A DNA stretch of 64,000 nucleotides, from assembly GCA_963770535.1 (NCBI GenBank), contig CAVYPZ010000003.1, positions 3,038,001-3,102,000 of the forward strand. The letters are read 5' to 3'. Under the pieces are notes generated by a model. It saw only the letters and a program-made list of their open reading frames with translations, did no database searches and was not told the DNA's origin. Origin of the DNA: RYN-230 sp963770535. GTDB lineage: Bacteria > Actinomycetota > Actinomycetes > Streptosporangiales > Streptosporangiaceae. Shown in pieces: positions 27,943-35,766 of the stretch (position 1 is the stretch's first letter; each line of letters begins with the position of its first letter). The translations under genes were made by a program, and so were the position numbers.

Positions 27943-29706
27943 TCAGCCGGCCCGCTGGCCGCCGGCGGCCGCCCGTTCCGCCGCGGCGGCGGTGAGCAGC
28001 TCCCCTGCGTGCGCGCGGCCGTACTCGGAGTCCTCGAGCCCGGCCAGCATCCGGGACAGCTCGGTGACCCGGCCGGCGTCGTCGAGCCGGGTCACGCCGC
28101 TGCGGGTTACCCTGCCGTCGCCCGCCTTCTCGACCACGAGGTGAGTGTCCGCGAACGCCGCGACCTGGGGCAGGTGGGTGACCACGATGACCTGGGCCAG
28201 CCGGGCCAGCCGGGCCAGCCGCCGCCCGATCTCCACCGCGGCCTTGCCGCCCACGCCGGCGTCGACCTCGTCGAACACGAAGGTCGGGACGGGGTCCGCG
28301 CCGGCGAACACCACCTCGATCGCGAGCATGACCCGGGACAGCTCACCACCCGAGGCGCCCTTGGCCAGCGGCAGCGCCGGCGCTCCGGGATGCGCGGCCA
28401 GCCGGATCTCCAGCTCGTCCGCGCCGTGCGGCCCGAAGTCGTCCTGTGGCGTGATCGCGACCGTGAGCGACGCGTGCGGCATGGCCAGGGCAGCCAGCTC
28501 GGTGGTCACCTCGGCGGCGAACCTCGCGGCCGCCTCCTTGCGCAGCGCGGTGAGCTGGCCGGCCAGCCCGGCCACGGCCGCGCCCAGCTGGCCGGTTTCC
28601 GCGGCCAGGCCGGCGATGCGGTCGTCGTCGCCGTCCAGCTCGCCCAGCCTGCTGGCCGCCCGCCTGCCCCAGCCGAGCACGGCGGCCACATCCCCGCCGC
28701 CGCCGTCCGCGGTGGCCCCGCCGGCGCCGTAGCCGCGGACCAGCCGGGTCAGGTCGGCGCGCCGCTGCTGGACGGCGGCCAGCCGGGCCGGGTCCGCCTC
28801 CACCGACTCGACGTACGAGGCGAGTTCCGCACCGATATCGGAAACCAGGTAGGCCGCCTCGGAGAGCCGGGCCGCCAGCCCGCCCAGCACCGGGTCGTGG
28901 GCTGCGGCCCCCTCCAGCGCCTGGGTCGCGCCAGCCAGCAGGCTGACCGCGTCGGGCAGGTCATAGGAGCCGCTGGAGGGGTCGCCGAGCAGGGCGTCGT
29001 GCGCCGCGCTGGCCGCGGTGTGCAGCCCGTCGGCGTTGGCCAGCCGCTCCTCCTCGGCCCGCAGTTCCACGTCCTCCCCCGCGGCCGGCTCGAGCCGCTC
29101 GATCTCGGCCAGCCCGCGGCGCAGGTCCTCGGCTTCGGCAGCGCGCTCGCGGGCCCGCCCGGTCAGGTCCTCCAGCTCGGCCAGGGCCTCCCGGTGCCGC
29201 TGGTAGGCCCGGCGGTACTCACCGGCGACCGCGGCCAGCGCCGGCCCGGCGAACCGGTCCAGCGACTCCCGCTGGCGGCCGGGCCGCAGCAGCTGCTGCT
29301 GGTCGGCCTGGCCGTGCACCGCGACCAGGTCATCGGCCAGGTAGGTGAGCAGCGACACGGGGACGGAGTGGCCGCCGGCGTAGGCACGCGACCGCCCCTC
29401 CGCGGACACCGAGCGGCTGACGATCAGCGTGGCCCCGTCGTCGTCGAGCTCGCCACCCGCCTCGGTCACCTGCCCCGCCACCCGGCCGGCCGGGTCGATG
29501 CGAAGCCGGCCCTCCACCGTGGCCCGGTCAGCCCCGGGCCGGACCCGGGACGGGTCGGCCCGGCCGCCGAACATGAGGCCGAGCCCCGTCACGACCATCG
29601 TCTTGCCCGCGCCGGTCTCGCCGGTGACCACCGTGAACCCGGGTGACAGCTCCAGCACGGCGTCCTCGATCACGCCGAGCGCGTTAATGCGGACTTCCTC
29701 AAGCAT
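27943..29706 (-). CDS. recN: DNA repair protein RecN
   Basis: A 587-residue SMC-like ATPase for double-strand break repair. Walker A is GETGAGKT (residues 29-36). A long coiled-coil middle follows, then the ABC signature region LAKGASGGELSRVMLAIEV and Walker B FVFDEVDAGVGGKAAVEIG. The H-loop region is VIVVTHLPQVAAFAD. The ATG at 29706 overlaps the nadK stop by eight bases; a longer open frame upstream is the nadK shadow. The length and motif order are normal for the family. nadK-recN coupling is conserved in actinobacteria. Confidence 0.96.
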   Translation of the reverse strand: MLEEVRINALGVIEDAVLELSPGFTVVTGETGAGKTMVVTGLGLMFGGRADPSRVRPGADRATVEGRLRIDPAGRVAGQVTEAGGELDDDGATLIVSRSVSAEGRSRAYAGGHSVPVSLLTYLADDLVAVHGQADQQQLLRPGRQRESLDRFAGPALAAVAGEYRRAYQRHREALAELEDLTGRARERAAEAEDLRRGLAEIERLEPAAGEDVELRAEEERLANADGLHTAASAAHDALLGDPSSGSYDLPDAVSLLAGATQALEGAAAHDPVLGGLAARLSEAAYLVSDIGAELASYVESVEADPARLAAVQQRRADLTRLVRGYGAGGATADGGGGDVAAVLGWGRRAASRLGELDGDDDRIAGLAAETGQLGAAVAGLAGQLTALRKEAAARFAAEVTTELAALAMPHASLTVAITPQDDFGPHGADELEIRLAAHPGAPALPLAKGASGGELSRVMLAIEVVFAGADPVPTFVFDEVDAGVGGKAAVEIGRRLARLARLAQVIVVTHLPQVAAFADTHLVVEKAGDGRVTRSGVTRLDDAGRVTELSRMLAGLEDSEYGRAHAGELLTAAAAERAAAGGQRAG

Positions 29707-30664
29707 GAGCGCGTGGCTCCTGTTCGGTGTGACGGCCGCCGGAGCGCCCCCGCCAGCCGGCGACCGGCAGGCCGAACTTCGCGACCAGCCGGTCGGTGAA
29801 CGGCGCGCCGCCCGCCGCCGCCTCATCCTGGCGCAGCCGGGCCAGCAGCACGGGGGTGGCGCCGCGGCGGACCTCGATCCGCGCCCCGGCCGGCAGGTCA
29901 ACCCGGCGCCGCCCGTCGCACCACAGCACGCCCGCGAACGACTGGCCAACCGCGGGGCCGCCGAGGACCTCGACCGCAAGCAGGGAGCCGGGTGAGATGA
30001 CCAGCGGGCCCGCGAACAGCGCGTGCGCGCTGATCGGCACCATGAGCAGCGCCTCGACCTCAGGCCACACGACCGGGCCGCCCGCCGAGAACGCGTACGC
30101 CGTGGACCCGGTCGGCGTGGCGCAGACCACCCCGTCGCATCCCCACCGGGACAGCGGCCGGCCGTCGATCTCGGTGACCACCTCGATCATCCGTTCCCTG
30201 GCCGCCTTCTCCACGCTGGCCTCGTTCAGGGCCCAGGTCCGGGCGATGACCGTGCCGTTCTGCCGGACGGTCACGTCGAGGGTCATCCGCTGCTCCACGG
30301 TGTACTGGCGGCTGATCACCCGGTCGATCACGTCGGGCAGGTCGTCGTACTCCGCCTCGGCGAGGAAGCCCACGTGCCCGAGGTTCACCCCCAGCAGCGG
30401 CACCCCGGCCGGCCGGGTCATCTCCGCCACCCGCAGCAGCGTCCCGTCCCCGCCGAGGACCAGGACCATCTCGGTGCCGCGGGCGGCGTCAGGGGTGGCC
30501 GGGAGCACCTCGGCGCCGGGGCACTGGAGGTCGGGGGCCTCGGTGTCCACGACGCGCACCGTAATCCCGGCGGCGAGCAGCATCTCCACCACCAGGCGGG
30601 CGCTGGTCACCGCCGCGGCCCGGCCCGTGTGCGCGGTCACGAGCACCGTCCGGGCGGGGCTCAC
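29699..30664 (-). CDS. nadK: NAD kinase
   Basis: A 321-residue NAD kinase that makes NADP from NAD with ATP or polyphosphate. The catalytic GGDGT is at residues 71-75, followed by VNLGHVGFLAEAEYDD. Further conserved blocks are DGVVCATPTGSTAYAFSAGG and the C-terminal beta-rich domain. The GTG start overlaps the tlyA stop by four bases and the end overlaps recN by eight, so tlyA-nadK-recN is one operon. Length and motifs are typical. Confidence 0.96.
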   Translation of the reverse strand: MSPARTVLVTAHTGRAAAVTSARLVVEMLLAAGITVRVVDTEAPDLQCPGAEVLPATPDAARGTEMVLVLGGDGTLLRVAEMTRPAGVPLLGVNLGHVGFLAEAEYDDLPDVIDRVISRQYTVEQRMTLDVTVRQNGTVIARTWALNEASVEKAARERMIEVVTEIDGRPLSRWGCDGVVCATPTGSTAYAFSAGGPVVWPEVEALLMVPISAHALFAGPLVISPGSLLAVEVLGGPAVGQSFAGVLWCDGRRRVDLPAGARIEVRRGATPVLLARLRQDEAAAGGAPFTDRLVAKFGLPVAGWRGRSGGRHTEQEPRAHA

Positions 30665-31461
30665 TGCGGTCCTTCCGCGACGACCTGCGCGAGCCTGGCC
30701 GCCTCGAGCGGGGGCGCACCGCGGCGCAGCCAGAGGAAATACTCCACGTTCCCGGCGGGCCCGGGCAGCGGGCTGGCGGCCACGCCCGCCACGCCCAGGC
30801 CGCTGCCCGCGGCGGCGCTGGCCACCGCGGTCACGGCGGCGGCCCGCAGCCCGGGATCGCGTACCACCCCGCCTGCGCCCACATGCCCCTTGCCCACCTC
30901 GAACTGGGGTTTCACCAGCAGCACGAAGTCGGCGTCCGGGCCGGCGCAGCGAACCAGGGCGGGCAGCACCAGGCTGAGCGAGATGAACGAGAGGTCCGCG
31001 GTGACCAGGGACGGGGGCGGCGCGACCTGCGCCGGCTCCAGGTGCCGCACGTTCACCCGGTCGAGCACGGTGACCCGGTCGTCGCTGCGCAGCGACCAGG
31101 CGAGCTGGCCGTAGCCGACGTCCACCGCCACCACCTGGGCCGCGCCGGCGCGCAGCAGCACGTCGGTGAAGCCGCCGGTGGACGCGCCCGCATCCAGGCA
31201 GCGGCGGCCCGCCACGGACAGCCCCGGGAAGGCGGCCAGCGCGCCCGCGAGCTTGCGGCCCCCCCGCGATGCGTACTCCGGGCCGGCGCCGGCGCCCGTG
31301 ACTGCGATCGGGTCATCGGCGCTGACCTGCGTCGCGGTCTTGCCCGCCGACTGGCCAGCTACCACCACCCGGCCGCCGGTGACCAGTTCCGCGGCGTGCT
31401 CGCGGGACCGGGCCAGGCCGCGGCGCACCAGTTCGGCGTCGAGACGTCTCCGGGTCGTCAT
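30661..31461 (-). CDS. tlyA: TlyA-family rRNA 2'-O-methyltransferase
   Basis: A 266-residue protein with an N-terminal S4 RNA-binding domain (RLDAELVRRGLARSREHAAELV) and a FtsJ/RrmJ-type methyltransferase domain. The SAM site is LDAGASTGGFTDVLLRAGA, and further motifs are VVAVDVGYGQLAW, VTADLSFISL and FVLLVKPQFEVGKG. In Mycobacterium TlyA methylates 16S and 23S rRNA cytidines and so determines capreomycin susceptibility. The ATG at 31461 is the family start; the open frame extends 58 codons upstream without family sequence. It is coupled to nadK. Confidence 0.94.
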   Translation of the reverse strand: MTTRRRLDAELVRRGLARSREHAAELVTGGRVVVAGQSAGKTATQVSADDPIAVTGAGAGPEYASRGGRKLAGALAAFPGLSVAGRRCLDAGASTGGFTDVLLRAGAAQVVAVDVGYGQLAWSLRSDDRVTVLDRVNVRHLEPAQVAPPPSLVTADLSFISLSLVLPALVRCAGPDADFVLLVKPQFEVGKGHVGAGGVVRDPGLRAAAVTAVASAAAGSGLGVAGVAASPLPGPAGNVEYFLWLRRGAPPLEAARLAQVVAEGPQ

Positions 31462-31480
31462 GCGGTGGCTGCCTCGCCGT

Positions 31481-31774
31481 TCAGCTGTCCGGGGCCGCGC
31501 GAATTCCATGAGCAGCCGCTGCGTGCGGGGTCTGGGCGGGCGCGATGGGGGCCTGCGGAAACCGGTCGTTTCCTGAATCAAGGGTACCCAGCGCCCCGGC
31601 CAGCTCCGCGTGGATGTGCTCGAAGACAGCCGCATGCCCCGGCAGCGGCAGGTCCGCCAGCTCCCCGAGCCGGCCCAGGGCCTGGTCTACCCGCGGGTCG
31701 CCGGTGATGGCGGCGTTCCCGGGGGTACTCCCGGGGCCGGCCGGGCCGGGCGCCCCCGGATCGTTCTGCGTCAC
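31481..31774 (-). CDS. Small conserved protein upstream of tlyA
   Basis: A 97-residue acidic protein with no named domain. Its core DPRVDQALGRLGELADLPLPGHAAVFEHIHAELAGAL (shown here as one helical block) matches small actinobacterial proteins encoded next to tlyA. Both ends are Pro/Ala/Gly-rich and probably disordered. The start lies in a divergent control region shared with the SCP2-like gene. It stops 19 bases before tlyA and most likely belongs to the tlyA-nadK-recN operon. The function is unknown. Confidence 0.7.
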   Translation of the reverse strand: MTQNDPGAPGPAGPGSTPGNAAITGDPRVDQALGRLGELADLPLPGHAAVFEHIHAELAGALGTLDSGNDRFPQAPIAPAQTPHAAAAHGIRAAPDS

Positions 31775-31907
31775 GTCGCGCTCCTCGGCAGGGTTGCGGA
31801 TTGCGGGGCGGTCCCCTGACGAAACGCTACCGTCCGGGAGCCGCCGCAGGCGCCACCAACGGCTGGCGCCACGCCCGTGGCGTCATCAGCGAGTAAGGAG
31901 TTGCAGA

Positions 31908-31949
31908 ATGGACACTCTCTGGGGAGTGAGGGGACATGGCGACTGCTGA
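31908..31949 (+). CDS. 13-codon upstream ORF overlapping the SCP2-like gene
   Basis: ATG at 31908 with AAGGAG at 31895-31900, seven bases upstream, a very good ribosome-binding site. It encodes MDTLWGVRGHGDC and stops at 31947-31949, 14 bases inside the next gene, which starts at 31936 in another frame. It could act as a leader peptide that couples or throttles translation of the SCP2-like gene. It is too short to judge by composition, so this remains an inference. Confidence 0.4.
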   Translation: MDTLWGVRGHGDC

Positions 31950-32280
31950 GGAGTGCCGGACGGCGCTGGAGGCGCTCGCGGGCCGGATTTCCGAGATGGA
32001 CCCGCAGGCGCGGGCTGATCACCTGGCCGACCGTACGCTCAGCTGCACGGTTACCGACCTTGGCGTCACGTTTGTCACCAAGCTCGGCATGGACGGGGCC
32101 GCGGCCGTGACCACAGCCGGGCCGGTTGACCCGCCCGCCCAGATCCGGTTCTCGGCCACGAGTGGCGAGCTTATTGCCATATCGGGGGATCCGGGACGGT
32201 TTGTCCGCTCCTGGCTGACCGGCCGGGTGAAGGTCCAGGCCAGCCTCGGCGACCTGCTCCGCCTGCGCAAGCTGTTCTGA
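31936..32280 (+). CDS. SCP2 sterol-binding-domain protein
   Basis: A 114-residue single-domain protein resembling the SCP2 lipid-binding fold. DLADRTLSC-type beta strands (residues 30-50) are followed by PPAQIRFSATSGELIAISGD and the closing GRVKVQASLGDLLRLRKLF, which matches the SCP2 C-terminal block GKLKIEGDLxxAxxL. Such domains bind lipids or acyl-CoA in a hydrophobic tunnel; the ligand here is unknown. The ATG at 31936 has a GA/GGGG-rich Shine-Dalgarno. It is divergent from the tlyA operon and preceded by an overlapping short ORF. Confidence 0.8.
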   Translation: MATAEECRTALEALAGRISEMDPQARADHLADRTLSCTVTDLGVTFVTKLGMDGAAAVTTAGPVDPPAQIRFSATSGELIAISGDPGRFVRSWLTGRVKVQASLGDLLRLRKLF

Positions 32281-32459
32281 GCGCCCGCCCGCGCGCTGCC
32301 GGCCCGCCAGGCGGGCCGGCTGGTCCTGGTGACCAGGGCGCGGCGCGGTACGTGCTGTTCACCCGGCCAGGGGGTCGCGTGCTGCCGGCGGCCAGGATGA
32401 TGGTGCGCACGGGCCGGCCGGGCCGGGCCCCGTGCTCATGGATCCGGCCCTGACCGGGG

Positions 32460-33238
32460 TCATGGCAGGGCCGTGAGGCCGCCGGCGGTGAGCCGGTAGG
32501 CCGGCGCGAGCGCGGTGATGTCGCTGCGCGCGAGCTCGAGCAGCGCGGCCCCCGCGGCGCCGGGCGTGAGCGGCTCGCCGAGCTGCCGCAGGTACTCGCC
32601 GAGGCTCTGGCCGGCGCGGGCTGCGTAGGCGCGCACCGCGGGCAGCCCGAGCCCGGTCGCGGGGGTGATCTGGGGCAGCACCGCGGTGAAGGCGATGTCC
32701 AGGCCGGCCCGCCGCGCCTCGTCCTGGGCGTAGCCGGTGATGAAGCGCTGGGTCGCCTTGGCCCCGGCGTATCCGCCGCTGAGCGGGGACCCGCTGACCG
32801 CGGCGCCGCTGCTGACGACGATCACCCGGCTGCCGGGTCGCAGCGGGGTGAGCAGGGCCTCGCGCAGCCAGTGGAACGTGATCCGCACGTCGGTGTCCCA
32901 GTTGGCGGAGAACGTCTCCCAGGTGTGCTGGTGCAGCGGGCGCATGAGCGGGCTGGCGCCGGCCACGATGATCACCTCGTGCGGGTCGTGCCGGTCGTAC
33001 AGCGTGCCGGGCACCGCCGGGTCGGCGGCGTCGGCGACCTCGGCCCGCACGCCGGGGTCCTCGGCGGCGAGCTCGTCCAGCGCGCGCTGCGAGCGGGCCA
33101 CGGCCACGACCGGCGGCCGGCCCTGGCGAACGCGACGGCGACGCCCCGCCCGAGACCACGGCTCGCGCCGACGACGACGGTGCTGCGCTGGGCCCGCCCG
33201 GCCACGGCCTGGGGGGCGGGGCTGGCGTCGTTGCTCAT
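32460..33238 (-). pseudogene. Short-chain dehydrogenase, broken by a one-base frameshift
   Basis: The ATG at 33238 begins MSNDASPAPQAV and the Rossmann motif VVVGASRGLGRGVAVAFARAG. The reading then continues one frame over as PVVAVARSQRALDELAAEDPG, through VIVVSSGAAVSGS, the catalytic GGYAGAKATQRF (Tyr and Lys) and VLPQITPATGLG, to the stop at 32460. One base is missing near 33118 in a GGCCGGCCGCCGG run; adding it joins the two halves without gap. The intact product would be about 258 residues. It may be a real mutation or a sequencing error. It overlaps the upstream intact SDR by four bases. Confidence 0.78.
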
Positions 33239-33969
33239 GACCGGACCCCCACGGCCTGCACGGCGCCGGCGTCGGCGCGTTCCAGCGTCTTGATCGCCCC
33301 GTCGTCCCAGCCCGGCGCGACGGCACCGGACATCGGGTCGGGGAAGATCTCCTCCTGCCCGTTCGCGACCCCGTCGAGGATCGCGCGGGCCACGCCTGCC
33401 GGGCTGGCCTTGGGGATGTCCCAGCCGCGGATCATGTCGGTGTCGACGGGGCCGGGCAGCGCGGCGTGCACGCTCACGCCCTGACCGGCCAGCAGGATGC
33501 GCAGGGACTGGGTCATCGAGAACGCGGCGGCCTTGGAGATGGCGTAGGCGGGAGTGACCGGCACGGTCGCGAGCGCGGCCAGGGACAGGACGTTGACGAG
33601 GGCCCCGCGTGATGCGGCCAGCTGCGGCACGAACGCCCGGGTGACGCGGAACGTCCCGAACAGGTTGACCGCCAGGTGGGCCTCGATCACGGCCGGGTCG
33701 GTCAGGTCGTCGGCCACCGAGACCCCGGCGTTGTTGATCAGGACGTCGAGGGTGGCGACGAGCTGGGCGGCGGCGCCGGACGCAGGGTCGGTGACGTCCA
33801 GCCGGATCGGGCGGACCCGGGGGTCGGGGTGGTCGATGGGCTGACGCGCGGCGGCGTAGACCCGGGCCGCGGCCCGGGTGAGGGCTTCCCCGACGAGCGC
33901 GTGCCCGATGCCGCGGCTGGCGCCGGTCACCAGCACGGTCTTGCCGGCCAGCGTGGTTGTCGTGGTCAT
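33235..33969 (-). CDS. Short-chain dehydrogenase/reductase (SDR)
   Basis: A 244-residue classical SDR. The cofactor loop is TGASRGIGHALV (about residues 15-26), the structural motif is VLINNAGVSVADD, the catalytic serine is in VNVLSLAALATV, and the active-site pair is AYAISKAAA (YxxxK). RQPIDHPD after strand two suggests NADP(H) use. The substrate cannot be told. It has an ATG at 33969 with a GGAGGAAAAC-type ribosome site. It follows an MFS exporter by about 20 bases and precedes the broken SDR, so the three read as one unit. Confidence 0.9.
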   Translation of the reverse strand: MTTTTTLAGKTVLVTGASRGIGHALVGEALTRAAARVYAAARQPIDHPDPRVRPIRLDVTDPASGAAAQLVATLDVLINNAGVSVADDLTDPAVIEAHLAVNLFGTFRVTRAFVPQLAASRGALVNVLSLAALATVPVTPAYAISKAAAFSMTQSLRILLAGQGVSVHAALPGPVDTDMIRGWDIPKASPAGVARAILDGVANGQEEIFPDPMSGAVAPGWDDGAIKTLERADAGAVQAVGVRS

Positions 33970-33989
33970 GTTTTCCTCCGGTGACTGAA

Positions 33990-35441
33990 TCAGTTGGTGG
34001 TGCGGGCGAATTCGGGGGCAGGCGCGGGGCCGGCAGCCGGCCCGGGAGAGGCCGTCCGGCGCCGGGGGACAACCAGGCCGCCGATGGGGACGGCGAGGGC
34101 GGCGGCGGCGGCGCAGAACCAGAACGCCCAGTGGAAACCGCCGGTGAGAGCGGCGGCGGGCGCGCGGCCAGCCGCGGCGAGGGTGCCCGCCCGGGTCGCC
34201 GCGATCGTCGAGGCGGCCGCGACCCCGAGCGCCCCGCCGACCTGCTGCGCGGTGCTCAGCAAGCCGGAGGCGATGCCGGAATCACGCGCGGCCACGCCGG
34301 TGAGCGCGGCGATCGACGTCGGGATGAACGCGAGCGCCGTGCCCGCGCCGACGACGAGCAACGGCCCGGCCAGGTCGGCCCAGAACCGGCCGTGAACCCC
34401 GGCACCGCCCGCCCACAGCGTGCCGCCGGCGATCAGCGCCATCCCCGTCGCCAGGACGGGGGCCGGGCCGCGGCGCGTGACCAGGCGCTGGGACAGCCCG
34501 GCGAGAGCGACCGACGTGAGCGACGCAATGAGCCAGGCAAAGCCGGTCGTCAGCGCGGAGTAGCCCTGCACCTGCTGCAGGTAGAGCGTGCCGATGAACA
34601 GGAAGGCGTAGAAGCTGCCGCCGAGCAGCATCCCCGCGGCGTTGGCGCCGGCGACGCTGCGGTGGCGCAGCAGCCGCAGTGGCAGCAGCGGCGCCTGCGC
34701 TCGCGACTCGACGGCGGCAAACGCGGCGAGCAGCAGCGCAGCGGCGGCCAGGCAGCCCACGGTCAGCCCGCTCGCCCACCCGTGCCCGGGTGCGGTGGAG
34801 ATGGCGTACACGAGCAGCAGCAAGGCGCCCGTGACGGTTACCGCGCCGGCGAGGTCGAAGCGGCGCCGGAACGTCGCCAGCCGGCTCTCGGGAACGACGC
34901 GCGGCGCGAGGGCCAGCGCGGCGAGCCCAGCCGGCACGTTGAGGTAGAAGATGTACTCCCAGCCGGCGTACCGGGTCAGCAGCCCGCCGGTGATCAGGCC
35001 GAACGTCGCGCCCGCGGCGCCGAGCCCGCCCCAGATGCCGAGCGCCTTGTTCCGGTCGGCGCCCTCCGCGAAGATGTTCATCACGATCGACAGCGCGGCC
35101 GGCAACACGATCGCGGCGCCGGCGCCCTGCACACCGCGCACCACGATCAGGACCGTGTCAGTGCGGGCCAGCCCGCAGGCCAGCGACGCGGCGGTGAACA
35201 CGGCCAGCCCGAGCATGAAGATCCGCCGCCGGCCGAGCAGGTCCGCCGTGCGGCCGCCGAGCAGCATCAGCCCGCCGAAGCTCAGTCCGTAGGCGGTCAC
35301 CACCCACTGCAGGCTGGTCGCGGAGAAGTGCAGGTCGCGGCCGATGGTGGGCAGGGAGACGTTCACGATCGTCAGATCGGCGATGGTCATGAAGTAGGCC
35401 ACGGCGAGCACTGAGAAAGCTCGCCAGCGATGAATGGTCAC
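33990..35441 (-). CDS. MFS multidrug-type exporter (DHA2 family)
   Basis: A 483-residue transporter with about 14 membrane helices, matching the EmrB/QacA (DHA2) family of proton-driven drug exporters. Visible are the start AYFMTIADLTIVNVSLPTIG, motif A as GGRTADLLGRRRIFMLG, RGVQGAGAAIVLPAALSIV and motif C-like GLGAAGATFGLITGG. The C-terminal tail is Pro/Ala-rich. It probably exports a toxic or secreted small molecule. The ECF sigma factor and cupin-like gene lie directly upstream on the same strand and the SDRs directly downstream, suggesting shared control. Confidence 0.9.
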   Translation of the reverse strand: MTIHRWRAFSVLAVAYFMTIADLTIVNVSLPTIGRDLHFSATSLQWVVTAYGLSFGGLMLLGGRTADLLGRRRIFMLGLAVFTAASLACGLARTDTVLIVVRGVQGAGAAIVLPAALSIVMNIFAEGADRNKALGIWGGLGAAGATFGLITGGLLTRYAGWEYIFYLNVPAGLAALALAPRVVPESRLATFRRRFDLAGAVTVTGALLLLVYAISTAPGHGWASGLTVGCLAAAALLLAAFAAVESRAQAPLLPLRLLRHRSVAGANAAGMLLGGSFYAFLFIGTLYLQQVQGYSALTTGFAWLIASLTSVALAGLSQRLVTRRGPAPVLATGMALIAGGTLWAGGAGVHGRFWADLAGPLLVVGAGTALAFIPTSIAALTGVAARDSGIASGLLSTAQQVGGALGVAAASTIAATRAGTLAAAGRAPAAALTGGFHWAFWFCAAAAALAVPIGGLVVPRRRTASPGPAAGPAPAPEFARTTN

Positions 35442-35502
35442 AGGGTGTCCCGTCTCGTGCGTGTGGTGGGTTCACCTGTGTGACGCGGGCAAAATCAGGC
35501 TG

Positions 35503-35766
35503 TCATCGGTCCGGTTCGCAGCGGCTCACCATGCACAGCGTCAGCGGCTCGGGCCGGGGGTTGCCCAGGCTGCGTACCGGCAGGCCGGCCAGCGTGAGAA
35601 CGGCCCCGGCGGCGAACCGCGCCCGCCGTCCGCTGCGGCAGAGCAGCTCGAGCTCACCGCTGATCACGATCACGAGGGTGTCGGCCCACTGCGCAGGGTC
35701 AACGGCGACGACCCGGCCGGGTTGCAGGACGAGCGTCCGGTGCCGTACCGGGCCGGTGCCGGTCAC
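35503..35766 (-). CDS. Small cupin-like protein
   Basis: An 87-residue protein with a single cupin-like barrel: RTLVLQPGRVVAVDPAQWAD, then TLVIVISGELELLCRSG and FAAGAVLTLAGLPVRSLGNP. The usual cupin metal histidines are mostly absent, so a binding or sensing role is more likely than catalysis. The GTG overlaps the ECF sigma factor stop (GTGA), so both are translated together. A small cupin coupled to an ECF factor could act as its regulator or effector, but no ChrR-type zinc anti-sigma signature (HxxxCxxC) is present. The function is open. Confidence 0.65.
   Translation of the reverse strand: MTGTGPVRHRTLVLQPGRVVAVDPAQWADTLVIVISGELELLCRSGRRARFAAGAVLTLAGLPVRSLGNPRPEPLTLCMVSRCEPDR

Noticed and set aside
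27463..29646. 727-codon open frame on the + strand opposite recN
   Set aside because: Composition is Gly/Arg/Pro/His-rich without any domain, the result of GC-rich third positions in recN. RecN on the other strand has all its motifs.
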